Shown: piece by piece, positions 17,966 through 26,526 of the stretch | Position numbering within the stretch: the first letter of the stretch is position 1 | How the letters are laid out: every line of letters starts with the position of its first letter | Origin: an uncultured Williamsia sp. | Lineage (GTDB): Bacteria > Actinomycetota > Actinomycetes > Mycobacteriales > Mycobacteriaceae | Assembly: GCF_947494875.1 (NCBI RefSeq) | Contig: NZ_CANLWM010000001.1 | Coordinates: 930,001-994,000 of the forward strand | Length of the DNA: 64,000 nucleotides | Direction: 5' to 3' | Notes under the pieces: generated by a model | Seen by the model: only the letters and a program-made list of their open reading frames with translations | Database searches by the model: none | What the model was told of the DNA's origin: nothing | Made by a program: the position numbers and the translations under genes

Positions 17966-20209
17966 ATGTCCCACGACCCGCGATGGGGCGGGCGTTCAGG
18001 CGTGCGCCCGACGTTCAGCTTCCTGACCACCGCCTACGGCACGGAACATCTCATCGGCGAGACCATCGAGTCCGTCCTCGCCCAGACCCGCGCCGACTGG
18101 GAACTGGTCGTCGTCGACAACGGCAACTCCGACGCGATTGCAGCCGTCGTCGCGCAGTACCTCGACGACGACCGGATACACCTGGTGCGCCAGGAGAACG
18201 CGGGGTACGCGGGCGGGGTGATGGCTGCGGCCGCCGTCGCACGCGGCCGGTTCCTGTGCGTCCTCGACAGCGACGACCACCTGCTGCCCGACTTCTGTCG
18301 GCGGGTGGGCGAGACCATCGCCGCCGAGCCCGATGTCGCCGCGGTCTGCGTCGACGCACACCGCTTCGCCGAGGGCGCGGACGACCTGCCCGTGGACTAC
18401 CTGCGATCGGTGGGGGTGTCGCGCCCGGATCCCGCACGGCCACTGCGGTTCCGGGATGTGCTGGGCGGGACGGTCCCGTACTACACCGCCGCGGTCCGTG
18501 CGGACGCCTGGGACGAGGTCGGCGGGTACGCCCCCGGCATCGACGGGATCGACGAGTCGGTGGTGATCTGGCTGAGACTCACCCGTGACCACGACGTCCG
18601 GATGTTGCCGGACGTGTTGGCGCGCTATCGGATCCGTGAGGACTCGCTCTCCCGCGACGCGGCGAAGGTGGAGGGATTCGAGGACGCGCTGGAACGGTCG
18701 TTCCGTACCGCCCGACCGTTGTCGGACCCGGAGGACGAGCGCGCACTAAGCGCGAACCTCGACCGCATGGGCGCGATCCGCGAGATCCGCCGCGCACGAT
18801 GGGCGCTCGTCGAGGGGGACACGGCGTCGGCACGCGCGGCCGCGGTGCGGTCGCTCGGACACCGCCGATCGCTGCGTGCGGCACTGCTCGTGGTCGGACT
18901 CACCGTCGCGCCGGGACTGCTCCGTCGGATCCGGCCGGCGAAGAACGCCGTCCAGGACCGGCTCACCGCGGCCGTCGAACGTGTGCGGGGGCGGACGGAC
19001 ACCCGACGCCGTCACATCCTGATCCTCGTCGAGAACCTGTCGGTCCCGATGGATCGGCGTGTCTGGCAGGAGAGTCGGGCCCTGATCGCGGCAGGTCACC
19101 GCGTGACCGTCATCTGTCCGACGGGCAGCCACGCCGACACCGCCCGCGAGGAGACCATCGAGGGCGTCCGCATCCTGCGCTACCCGCTGACGGCCGCGAC
19201 CGGCGGTCCGGCCGGGTATCTCCGCGAGTACCCGGTGGCGATGTTCCACACGATCCGTCTGGCGCTGCGCGTCGCGCTGCGGTCCCGGGTCGACGTGGTG
19301 CACGGCTGCAACCCGCCGGACTTCTTCTTCGTCGTCGGGCTCCTGCTGCGGCTGCGTGGTGCGCGTTTCGTCTTCGACCAGCACGACCTGGTCCCCGAGC
19401 TCTTCGCATCCCGGTTCGCCGGAGGCGGCGGGGTGGCCGGCCGCGTGCTCGACGGCATCTGCCGACTGCTCGAGCGCATGACCTATGCCACGGCCACGGG
19501 GGTCATCGCCACCAACGAGAGCTACCGCCGCACCGCCATCGAGCGTGGCGGCTGCGCACCCGCGGACGTCACCGTCGTACGCAGCGCGCCGGACCTGTCG
19601 CGGTTCGTCGCCCGGGAGCCGGATCCGTCCCTCAGGCGTGGCAAGCGACACCTCGCCGCGTATCTCGGCGTGATGGGTCCGCAGGACGGGGTCGACCACG
19701 CTCTGCGCGCGCTCGCCCACGTCCGCCACGACCTCGGTCGTGACGACCTGCACACCGTCGTGATGGGGTCCGGCGACGAGTTCGACGGCCTCGTCGAGCT
19801 GGCCCGCGAACTGCGCATCGACGACGTCGTCGAGTTCACCGGCCGCGTCCCCGACGAGTTCGTCCAGCGCTGCCTGTCGACGGCCGACGTGTGCCTGTCG
19901 CCTGATCCGCTGAACCCGCTCAACGACGTCTCGACGATGAACAAGGTCGTCGAGTACATGGCCATGGGGTGTCCGTTGGTCTCGTACGACCTCCGCGAGG
20001 CGCGGGTGTCGGCGGGGGACGCGGCGCTGTACGTCCCCGGCAACGACGTCGAGGCGTTCGGACAGGGCATCGTCACCCTTCTCGACGACCCCGAGCGTCG
20101 CGAGAAGATGGGCATCCTCGGACGCGAGCGGGTCGAACGTGAGCTGTCGTGGGAGAATTCGACCCGGGCTCTGGTCGCGTTCTACGAGAGGATCCTGTCG
20201 CTCGGGTGA
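17966..20209 (+). CDS. GT2-GT4 fusion glycosyltransferase
   Basis: The 747-aa protein joins an N-terminal GT2 (GT-A) domain to a C-terminal GT4 (GT-B) domain. In the first, residues ~15-230 show TFSFLTTAYGTEHLIGETIESVLAQ-type strand-helix order split by ENAGYAGGV and the metal-binding LDSDDHLLP. A helical linker covers ~245-340. The second starts at HILILVENLSVPMDRRVWQE (~345) and ends with the sugar-nucleotide half (~560-740: LGVMGPQDGVDHAL, then VVEYMAMGCPLVSYD). Both domains keep key motifs and look active, so one chain may add an inverting and a retaining linkage. ATG 17966 lies 7 nt after the dehydrogenase stop. The stop overlaps the next GTG. Confidence 0.85.
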   Translation: MSHDPRWGGRSGVRPTFSFLTTAYGTEHLIGETIESVLAQTRADWELVVVDNGNSDAIAAVVAQYLDDDRIHLVRQENAGYAGGVMAAAAVARGRFLCVLDSDDHLLPDFCRRVGETIAAEPDVAAVCVDAHRFAEGADDLPVDYLRSVGVSRPDPARPLRFRDVLGGTVPYYTAAVRADAWDEVGGYAPGIDGIDESVVIWLRLTRDHDVRMLPDVLARYRIREDSLSRDAAKVEGFEDALERSFRTARPLSDPEDERALSANLDRMGAIREIRRARWALVEGDTASARAAAVRSLGHRRSLRAALLVVGLTVAPGLLRRIRPAKNAVQDRLTAAVERVRGRTDTRRRHILILVENLSVPMDRRVWQESRALIAAGHRVTVICPTGSHADTAREETIEGVRILRYPLTAATGGPAGYLREYPVAMFHTIRLALRVALRSRVDVVHGCNPPDFFFVVGLLLRLRGARFVFDQHDLVPELFASRFAGGGGVAGRVLDGICRLLERMTYATATGVIATNESYRRTAIERGGCAPADVTVVRSAPDLSRFVAREPDPSLRRGKRHLAAYLGVMGPQDGVDHALRALAHVRHDLGRDDLHTVVMGSGDEFDGLVELARELRIDDVVEFTGRVPDEFVQRCLSTADVCLSPDPLNPLNDVSTMNKVVEYMAMGCPLVSYDLREARVSAGDAALYVPGNDVEAFGQGIVTLLDDPERREKMGILGRERVERELSWENSTRALVAFYERILSLG

Positions 20210-20742
20210 GGAAGAAACTGACGATCGCCGGGATCGTCGTGGCGGTGATCGCCGCCCTGGCCGTGGCCGGTCTGCCGGTCTATGTCTTCCCGCAGGTCGA
20301 CGGTCCGCGACGCGCGGACGCGATCCTCGTGCTGGGCGGGGCCGGTGGTGAGACCCGGTATCGCTACGGGCTCGAGCTCGCGCAGCAGGGCTACGCCTCG
20401 ACGGTGGTGATGAGCAACCCCGAGCACTTCCTCGACGACACCGGTCTGTGCGCGGCGCGGCTGCCCGGTGTGCGTGTCGAGTGCTTCGCGCCGGACCCGT
20501 CGACGACGCGCGGCGAGGCCCAGCACCTGCGCGAGATCGCCCAGCAACGCGGATGGCGGTCGGTCGTCGTGGTGACGTTCCGACCGCACATCTCCCGCGC
20601 CCGCTACATCGTCGAACGGTGTTTCGGCGGACAGATCGCGATGGCGCAGAGTCCGCAGGAGATCTCCTGGTACTACTGGCCGTTCGCGTACGTCTACCAG
20701 ACCGCCGGCTTCGTCCGCGCGTGGCTGCAGGGCGGCTGCTGA
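20206..20742 (+). CDS. YdcF/ElyC-type DUF218 membrane-anchored protein
   Basis: The 178-aa protein has one N-terminal membrane helix (residues ~7-25). A DUF218 domain follows, with ADAILVLGGAGGETRYRYGLELAQQG, a conserved TTRGEAQHLREIA helix and the C-terminal VVVVTFRPHISRARYI. Relatives (SanA, ElyC, YdcF) act in envelope integrity or lipid-carrier metabolism, but the reaction is not established. The GTG start overlaps the stop of the GT2-GT4 gene (GTGA). It closes the plus-strand polysaccharide operon. Confidence 0.75.
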   Translation: MRKKLTIAGIVVAVIAALAVAGLPVYVFPQVDGPRRADAILVLGGAGGETRYRYGLELAQQGYASTVVMSNPEHFLDDTGLCAARLPGVRVECFAPDPSTTRGEAQHLREIAQQRGWRSVVVVTFRPHISRARYIVERCFGGQIAMAQSPQEISWYYWPFAYVYQTAGFVRAWLQGGC

Positions 20743-20748
20743 CAACGC

Positions 20749-20888
20749 GCCGAGCGTGCAGTCGATCCCGCCCATCGTGCAGTCGATCCCGCCGAGCGTG
20801 CAGTCCTGTCATCCCGCTCGCAGCTGCCGCACGGTGGACGGGATCTACCGCACGCTCGACGGGATCGACTGCACGGTCGACGGCGTCG
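20749..20888. repeat. 21-bp tandem units in two inverted arms
   Basis: Three tandem units with a 21-bp period carry the core CGTGCAGTC at 20755, 20776 and 20797, the first two extended by GATCCCG. About 35 bp later the complementary sequence returns with the same 21-bp period (ACGGGATCTACCGCACGCTCG, ACGGGATCGACTGCACGGTCG). The two arms can pair into a long imperfect hairpin. It fills the gap between the convergent YdcF and aminotransferase genes, so it may act as a bidirectional terminator. The 21-bp phasing (two helical turns) would also suit repeated protein binding. Confidence 0.75.
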
Positions 20889-20896
20889 GCGGGGCG

Positions 20897-22255
20897 TCAG
20901 AGGCGGCGGGGTGCCGCGGTCCGACGGAGGGCCGGTGCGACGGGACGTCCGCGGAGCAGGCCGTCGACGGATCCGCGCTCGAGGGCCTCGCGGTAGACCG
21001 CCACCGCACCCTCGACGGCGTCGAGGGTCACCCGGAGGTCGGCGGCGTCGTGCGCAGCGGACGGCACGAACGACTGGCCCAGGACGCCGCGATCGATGAG
21101 TTCCTGCAGGAACAGCGTGCGGAACGCCTGCGACGGCGTGCCCTCGGCGTCGGCGGTCCCGAACAGCAGCGCCGCCGGACGTCCGAAAGCGCGGACGTTC
21201 GGTGCGACACCGGCGTCGGCGGCGAGGGCGTTCACCCCGGCGGCGAGCGCGGTCCCGTGGTCGGTCATGGACCTGATCGGATCGCCGTCGGCGTACACGG
21301 CGACGACGGCGCGGAACGCCGCGAGCGACGCCGTCTCCGGTCCGTGCGTGGTCGACAGCAGGAACACCCGGTCGGCGTCGGTGTTCAGCCCGCCGAGTTC
21401 CATCAGTTCCCGCCTGCCGGCGAGCGCGGCGATGGGGAAACCGTTGCCCATCGCCTTGCCCCACGTCGACAGGTCGGGCGTCACGCCGTAGACCGACTGC
21501 GCGCCGTGCTCCGACCACCGGAAGCCGGTGATCATCTCGTCGAAGACCAACACGACACCGTGGCGGTCGCACAGCTCGCGGACGGCCTTTAGGTAGCCCG
21601 GTGCCGGCTCGGTCGACGCGGTCGCGGCCTCCAGCACGACGCAGGCGAGGTCGTCACCGTGCGTGTCGAACATGGCGCGGGTGTCGTCGATGTCGTTGAA
21701 GCGGAACCGGATCGACTTCGCGGTGACGTCGGATGGGATCCCGGCGTCCATACCGGTGGTGCCGATGAACCAGTCGTCGACGGAGAAGAACGGGTGGTCG
21801 CAGACGCCGACGAGGGTGCGTCCCGTCGCGGCCCGCGACAGACGGACGGCCGCGGTGGTGGCGTCCGAGCCGTTCTTGGCGAATTTCACCATCTGCGCCG
21901 TCGGCACCAGGCGGAGGAAGTCCTCGGCGGCGGCCTCCTCCAGCGCGGTCGGTCGGGAGAAGTTGACGCCGTCGACGATGGTCCGCGTGACCGCCTCGAC
22001 CACGCCGGGATGTCCGTGTCCGAGGGTCACCGACCGCAGCCCGATGCCGTACTCGACGAACTCGTTGCCGTCGGCGTCCCACACCCGTGCCCCGGCACCG
22101 CGGACGAGGACGGGTGCCATCTGCTCGGGATACTGGTCCGACCCGCGTGCGTGGGTGTGCGCGCCCCCGGGCACCATCCGGTGTAGTGACGCCTGCAGGC
22201 GGTTCGACTCCGTGAAATCGCGCCGCGTGCTGCGACGTTCGTGGACCGAGGTCAT
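20897..22255 (-). CDS. Class III PLP aminotransferase (glutamate-1-semialdehyde aminomutase-like)
   Basis: The 452-aa protein has the class III/GSAM layout: PGGAHTHARGSDQYP near the start, GHGHPGVVEAV, KNGSDATTAAVRLSRAATGR for phosphate binding, LVFDEMITGFRW and the PLP lysine in STWGKAMGNGFP near residue 266. It is probably not HemL. It sits within a nucleotide-sugar cassette, and GSAM-like members of such loci are thought to aminate or otherwise modify ketosugars. The ATG overlaps the upstream methyltransferase stop (ATGA). The C-terminal ~35 residues are Arg/Ala/Pro-rich. Confidence 0.8.
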   Translation of the reverse strand: MTSVHERRSTRRDFTESNRLQASLHRMVPGGAHTHARGSDQYPEQMAPVLVRGAGARVWDADGNEFVEYGIGLRSVTLGHGHPGVVEAVTRTIVDGVNFSRPTALEEAAAEDFLRLVPTAQMVKFAKNGSDATTAAVRLSRAATGRTLVGVCDHPFFSVDDWFIGTTGMDAGIPSDVTAKSIRFRFNDIDDTRAMFDTHGDDLACVVLEAATASTEPAPGYLKAVRELCDRHGVVLVFDEMITGFRWSEHGAQSVYGVTPDLSTWGKAMGNGFPIAALAGRRELMELGGLNTDADRVFLLSTTHGPETASLAAFRAVVAVYADGDPIRSMTDHGTALAAGVNALAADAGVAPNVRAFGRPAALLFGTADAEGTPSQAFRTLFLQELIDRGVLGQSFVPSAAHDAADLRVTLDAVEGAVAVYREALERGSVDGLLRGRPVAPALRRTAAPRRL

Positions 22256-23373
22256 GCGGTGCCTCCCTGCGGGTCGGTCTGCGCCGGAACGCCGGGCTCG
22301 GTGACGAGCGCGTCGGCGAGTGCGGGGAAGTCCCGACGGACCTCGTCGACGAGGTCGGGGACCGTCACCAGCACCGCTGTCGGTGCGGCGGCGACGAGGG
22401 TGTCCGGGTCGATGATGGGGATGTCGGTGCCGGGCATCCGCAGCCCCCACTTGGCGGGCGAGGCGTCGGCCACGCCGGCCAGGAGCTCCTTGGTGACACC
22501 GGCGCACCCGAACAGTGCCACGGCGCGGGACGCGGCAGCGTAGGCGTAAGCGGTACCGCCCGCGGCGACGATGTCGGCGAGCCAGGTGCGCAGCTCCGAC
22601 CACTGTCGCTCCGCCTCCCGCTGCAACGCGGACACCGCGGTGACGTCGGTGATGCCGGCCGCGTCCTCGTCGGCGAGGACGGCAGCGACCGTTGCGTCGG
22701 GCTCGTGGGCGCCGTGGCGCACGGCGACCAGGATCGTGCCGCCGTAGAGGTCGTGGGTCCACGCCGAGGTCACCGACATGCCGACGGCGTCGAACAGCGA
22801 CCGCAGCGCGGTGAGCGAGTAGTAGGCGAAGTGGCCGTGGCGCAGGGCGTTCCACTGGCCCTGCCGGACGATCGTCGCCAGGGAGTGGAACTGGAACAGC
22901 AGGACGCCGTCGCGGGCGGTGGCCCTGGCACGTCGCGCGACGGCGGCTGCCTGGTCGGGCTCGTGCATCATCCCGAAACAGTCGAGGACGACGTCGCACG
23001 GCTGCTTGCCGTCGGCGGGGCGGCCGGTGAACCCGCGCTCGGCCAGCAACGGCAGCCAGGTGCCCCCGTGTGGGCTGCCGAACTCGGCCACCGACGATCC
23101 GACGAGCAGCCCGGCCTCGTCGACCTCGGCGAGGGCCGCCGCGGCCTGGTCCTTCAGGGCCTGCGGCTCCACGCCGCGTGGCTCGTCGGCGACGGTGTCG
23201 TCGTCGACGAGCTGCGCCAGGAAGCAGGTGCGACACAGCGCCATCGACAGCGGGTGGCCGGTCTCGTCCGCGGCGACCGGCGTGGTCGCGGGCGGGAAGC
23301 GGTCCGCGGCGGCGACGGCGCCGACGTCGAGCACGGTCTCGAGTCGCAGCGATCCGCAGGCACGACAGGTCAT
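22252..23373 (-). CDS. Zinc-ribbon C-methyltransferase family protein with degenerate SAM motif
   Basis: The 373-aa protein has the family plan of sugar C-methyltransferases: an N-terminal zinc-binding domain (Cys3, Cys6, Cys47, Cys50), a central Rossmann domain and a C-terminal second domain. Compared with its paralog at 26523-27779 the SAM-binding strand is altered (SVAEFGSPHGGTW instead of VVEVASNDGYLL). The C-terminal glycine motif YGAPGKGNTLL is replaced by YAAASRAVALF. Binding or catalysis may therefore be changed or lost. ATG 23373 is divergent from the RmlC-like gene and the stop overlaps the aminotransferase start, making a two-gene coupled unit. Confidence 0.72.
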   Translation of the reverse strand: MTCRACGSLRLETVLDVGAVAAADRFPPATTPVAADETGHPLSMALCRTCFLAQLVDDDTVADEPRGVEPQALKDQAAAALAEVDEAGLLVGSSVAEFGSPHGGTWLPLLAERGFTGRPADGKQPCDVVLDCFGMMHEPDQAAAVARRARATARDGVLLFQFHSLATIVRQGQWNALRHGHFAYYSLTALRSLFDAVGMSVTSAWTHDLYGGTILVAVRHGAHEPDATVAAVLADEDAAGITDVTAVSALQREAERQWSELRTWLADIVAAGGTAYAYAAASRAVALFGCAGVTKELLAGVADASPAKWGLRMPGTDIPIIDPDTLVAAAPTAVLVTVPDLVDEVRRDFPALADALVTEPGVPAQTDPQGGTA

Positions 23374-23405
23374 GCGGGCACCACCTGATGCGGCACAATC
23401 GCGGC

Positions 23406-23963
23406 GTGCACATCGACACCACCGACCTGGCCGACGTCCTCGTGCTGACGCCCGAGCCCCATCACGACGACCGCGGCTTGTTCACGCGGACGTTCGACGC
23501 CGAGGAGTTCGACGCCCACCTCGGATCGCCCGGTGTCGCAGCACGATTCGTGCAGGACTCGCAGTCTCGGTCGCGTAGGGGTGTCATCCGCGGCATGCAC
23601 GGACGCCTCGGCCGCGGCGAGGCGAAGCTGGTGCGCTGCGCGCACGGCGCCGTGCACGATGTCCTCGTCGACATCCGTCCCGGGTCCGCGACGTTCGGCG
23701 CGCAGCAGGCCTTCCTCCTCGACGACGAGACCTTCCGCCACCTGTATGTGCCGCCGGGGTTCCTGCACGGGTTCCAGGCGCTGACGGACACCGCCGACGT
23801 CTGCTACCGCATCGACCGCCCGCACGATCCGACCGAGGACATCGGCGTCCGCTGGGACGACGAACAGCTCGCGATCGACTGGCCGCAGCCACCGACGATC
23901 GTCTCCCCGCGAGACGCCGCGGCCGGCGACTGGGCGGCGCTGCTCGGGGTGATCGGCGGCTGA
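23406..23963 (+). CDS. dTDP-4-dehydrorhamnose 3,5-epimerase (RmlC) family protein
   Basis: The 185-aa protein is a cupin of the RmlC family: HHDDRGLFTRTFDAEEF, FVQDSQSRSRRGVIRGMHGR with the catalytic-type His, VHDVLVDIRPGSATFG and YVPPGFLHGFQAL. RmlC enzymes epimerise C3 and/or C5 of 4-ketosugars. The usual RGLHYQ reads RGMHGR here, hinting at a non-rhamnose substrate. GTG 23406 gives the normal N-terminus and has CACAAT 7 nt upstream; ATG 23388 in the same frame is an alternative. It stands alone on the plus strand inside the sugar cassette. Confidence 0.8.
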   Translation: MHIDTTDLADVLVLTPEPHHDDRGLFTRTFDAEEFDAHLGSPGVAARFVQDSQSRSRRGVIRGMHGRLGRGEAKLVRCAHGAVHDVLVDIRPGSATFGAQQAFLLDDETFRHLYVPPGFLHGFQALTDTADVCYRIDRPHDPTEDIGVRWDDEQLAIDWPQPPTIVSPRDAAAGDWAALLGVIGG

Positions 23964-23990
23964 CACCGTGGCGTGCATCGGAGGAGGCAC

Positions 23991-25019
23991 TCAGGCTGCG
24001 GTGACGACCCGACGCATCGACGCGTCGAGCAGGCCGGCCTCGATGGACCGCTGCAGATGGGCCAACCGCACGAAGCGGTGGGCGAACGCGTCGGCGTCGA
24101 GTCCGTTGGTCACGTAGCGGGCCGCGAGCTCACGGGCACCGTCGGCCACCGACCACGCCGCCTCGTACCCGAGCACACCGCGCGCCTTGGAGAAGTCGAC
24201 GCGGTACGACCGCGGGTCGCCGCCGTACTCGCCCGTGATCAACAGCTCGGACCCGGGCACGGCCAACACCACGGACTCCGCGATCTGGGTGACGGTGAGG
24301 TTGTTCGACTCGGTGCCGACGTTGAACGCCTGCGACCGCACGAGATCCGCGTCCGCGATCAGGCAGGTCGCGAACGCCTCGGCGATGTCGCGGGCGTGCA
24401 CGAGCGGCCGCCAGGGGGTCCCGTCGGACATGACGCGGACGGTCCCGGTGAGGACGGCGTGGCCGACGAGGTTGTTCAGGACGATGTCCGCCCGCAGCCG
24501 CGGCGAGAAGCCGAAGGCGGTGGCGTTGCGCAGGTACACCGGCACGAAGTGGTCGTCGGCCATCGCCGAGAGGTCGTCCTCGACGCGGACCTTGCTCTCG
24601 GCGTACGGGGTGAGCGGCCGCAGTGCGGCGTCCTCGCCGACGAGGCCGTCACCGCCTGCGCCGTACACCGAGCAGGTCGAGGCGTACAGGAAGCGCTGCA
24701 CCCCGGCCTCTTTCGCCAGGCGCGCCAGACGCACGGATGCGTGGTGGTTGATGTCGTAGGTGATCTGCGGCTCGAGCGCGCCGAGCGGGTCGTTCGACAG
24801 CGCGGCGAGGTGCACGACGGCGTCGAAACCGCGCAGGTCGTCGAGCGTCACGTCGCGCAGGTCGCGGACGATGGTCGGCGGGTCGGCCGGGTGGTCGCCG
24901 AGCACGCAGTCCGCGAAGTACCCGGAGTCGAGGCCGACGACCTCGTGGCCTGCGGCGGCGAGGACGGGCACCATCACGGTGCCGAGGTACCCCTGGTGGC
25001 CGGTGACGAGGACCTTCAC
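23991..25019 (-). CDS. NAD-dependent sugar epimerase/dehydratase (extended SDR)
   Basis: The 342-aa protein is an extended short-chain dehydrogenase: nucleotide-binding TGHQGYLG (residues 7-14), VVHLAALSNDP, a catalytic-type Ser/Thr strand STCSVYG (114-120) and YAESK with Tyr139 and Lys143. These enzymes use tightly bound NAD(P) to epimerise, dehydrate or reduce nucleotide sugars. GTG 25019 has AAGGAGA about 7 nt upstream and overlaps the stop of the PIG-L gene (GTGA). As last gene of a four-gene minus-strand unit it probably acts on the CDP-sugar made by the cytidylyltransferase-like enzyme two genes upstream. Confidence 0.83.
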   Translation of the reverse strand: MKVLVTGHQGYLGTVMVPVLAAAGHEVVGLDSGYFADCVLGDHPADPPTIVRDLRDVTLDDLRGFDAVVHLAALSNDPLGALEPQITYDINHHASVRLARLAKEAGVQRFLYASTCSVYGAGGDGLVGEDAALRPLTPYAESKVRVEDDLSAMADDHFVPVYLRNATAFGFSPRLRADIVLNNLVGHAVLTGTVRVMSDGTPWRPLVHARDIAEAFATCLIADADLVRSQAFNVGTESNNLTVTQIAESVVLAVPGSELLITGEYGGDPRSYRVDFSKARGVLGYEAAWSVADGARELAARYVTNGLDADAFAHRFVRLAHLQRSIEAGLLDASMRRVVTAA

Positions 25020-25702
25020 GACGGGTCTCCTTCGATGGTTCGTGATGCGGTGGGTGCGGCTCCGAAGGCGAGGTGTGCCTTCTCGACGACGAACGCCTCG
25101 GCGTGCGGCGCGCGGCACATCACGCCGCGCAGCCGGGACAGGCCGAGGAAGGTCTCGTCGTCGAACCAGTCCCGTCCCACCTGGGACGGGTAGTGCTCGT
25201 GCAGCAGGCGCGACTTCTCCTGCGCGACAGCGGTGTCGAGCGGATGGAACACGCTGGGGGAGGGCAGGTCGCCCTCCCACTTCGGGATCTCGTAGCCGAG
25301 CACGAGGTGGTCGCGGAACTCGGTCGGGACGATCTCGGCGAGCAGCCGGTGGTCCTGGTGCGCGTCGTGGCGCTGCGGTGCGAACACGACATCGGGAGAA
25401 CAGGTGCGGGCGAAGGTCCGGACCGTCTCCTTCACCGCGCCCCAGTGCGCCGGCGCCATCCCGTCGGGGATGTCGCCGACGGTCACCCGCAGCGGCATCG
25501 GCCCGCAGAATGCGGCCAGTGCCGACCGCTCCTCCTGCTCGCGCGGCGTGCCCTGCCCACCGAGGACCAGCGCGTGCACCCGGGTGTCGGGATGCGTCTT
25601 CGCCAGGGTGAGCAGCGTCCCGCCGACGGCGATCGCGATGTCGTCGCAGTGTGCGCCGAGGACGGCGATCTCGGTGAGATCGCCGGTGTGCAGCTCGATC
25701 AC
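25016..25702 (-). CDS. PIG-L family deacetylase
   Basis: The 228-aa protein matches PIG-L/LmbE metal-dependent deacetylases. It has GAHCDDIAIAVGG at residues 17-29 (the usual AHPDD zinc motif with Pro replaced by Cys19), PQRHDAHQDHRLL with the second metal-binding His pair, and a C-terminal VGRDWFDDETF. Family members such as MshB remove acetyl groups from GlcNAc-type sugars. The GTG start overlaps the upstream stop (GTGA). In this operon it probably exposes an amino group on a sugar intermediate or glycolipid. Confidence 0.82.
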   Translation of the reverse strand: MIELHTGDLTEIAVLGAHCDDIAIAVGGTLLTLAKTHPDTRVHALVLGGQGTPREQEERSALAAFCGPMPLRVTVGDIPDGMAPAHWGAVKETVRTFARTCSPDVVFAPQRHDAHQDHRLLAEIVPTEFRDHLVLGYEIPKWEGDLPSPSVFHPLDTAVAQEKSRLLHEHYPSQVGRDWFDDETFLGLSRLRGVMCRAPHAEAFVVEKAHLAFGAAPTASRTIEGDPS

Positions 25703-26526
25703 GACAGCGAACCGACCGGCAGCTTCACCTCGGGAGTGGCCGCGTGCGTGCGGGGACGATCCCACACCATCCACGGCCGGTCGCCGCGGTGGAAGGCGGC
25801 CTCCAGGTCGGCCCGTTCCTTGAACGTGTCGGCCGGCTTCCAGAAACCGCTGTGCCGGTAGCCGTACAGGCGGCCCTGCGCCGCGAGACCGCCACACGCG
25901 TCGGCGACGAGATCGCCTCCCGGCGGGAGGTGGTCGAACACCTCCTGCGTGAGCACGAAGAAGCCACCGTTCTCCCAGATCGGGAACTCCGACACCGGCG
26001 TGATGCCGGTGACCGTGCCCGAGTCGGACACGTCGACACAGTGGAACGACGACTGCGGCGGGACCAGCATCATCGACGCGGCCGCACCCGAGGTGACGAC
26101 GGTGTCGATCATCGTGTCCAGCGGTGCGTCGGTGAGCACGTCGGCGTAGTTGGCGAGGAAGTACTCGTCGTCGCCGAGGTGGGGACGCACGCGCCGGAGT
26201 CGTTCCCCGATGGGCGATTCGAGACCGGTGTCGGCGAACGTGATGGTCCAGTCGCTGATGTCCGAGCCGAGCAGGTCGACCCGACCGCCCCGGAGGACGA
26301 AGTCGTTCGACTCGGCCTCGTCGTAGTTCAGGAAGTAGTTCTTGATGTGCGACGCGCCGTAGCCCAGGCACAGGATGAACTCGGTGTGGCCGAAGTGGGC
26401 GTAGTAGCGCATCACGTGCCAGATGAGCGGCCGCGGACCGACCATCTGCATGGGCTTCGGGATCATGTCGTCGGAGCTGTTGCGCATCCGCATCCCGTAT
26501 CCGCCGCAGAACAGCACGACCTTCAT
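25699..26526 (-). CDS. Glucose-1-phosphate cytidylyltransferase-like nucleotidyltransferase
   Basis: The 275-aa protein has the sugar-1-phosphate nucleotidyltransferase signature (FCGGYGMRMR near residues 7-15, Lys24-Pro25). The rest follows RfbF/DdhA-type cytidylyltransferases: PLIWHVMRYYAHFGHTEFIL, CLGYGASHIKNYF, GERLRRV, WENGGFFVL and GFWKPADTFKERADLE. It would make CDP-glucose from CTP and glucose-1-phosphate, the entry to CDP-dideoxy and CDP-branched sugars. No CDP-glucose 4,6-dehydratase of standard type was recognised next to it. Both ends overlap neighbouring genes by 4 bp. Confidence 0.8.
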   Translation of the reverse strand: MKVVLFCGGYGMRMRNSSDDMIPKPMQMVGPRPLIWHVMRYYAHFGHTEFILCLGYGASHIKNYFLNYDEAESNDFVLRGGRVDLLGSDISDWTITFADTGLESPIGERLRRVRPHLGDDEYFLANYADVLTDAPLDTMIDTVVTSGAAASMMLVPPQSSFHCVDVSDSGTVTGITPVSEFPIWENGGFFVLTQEVFDHLPPGGDLVADACGGLAAQGRLYGYRHSGFWKPADTFKERADLEAAFHRGDRPWMVWDRPRTHAATPEVKLPVGSLS

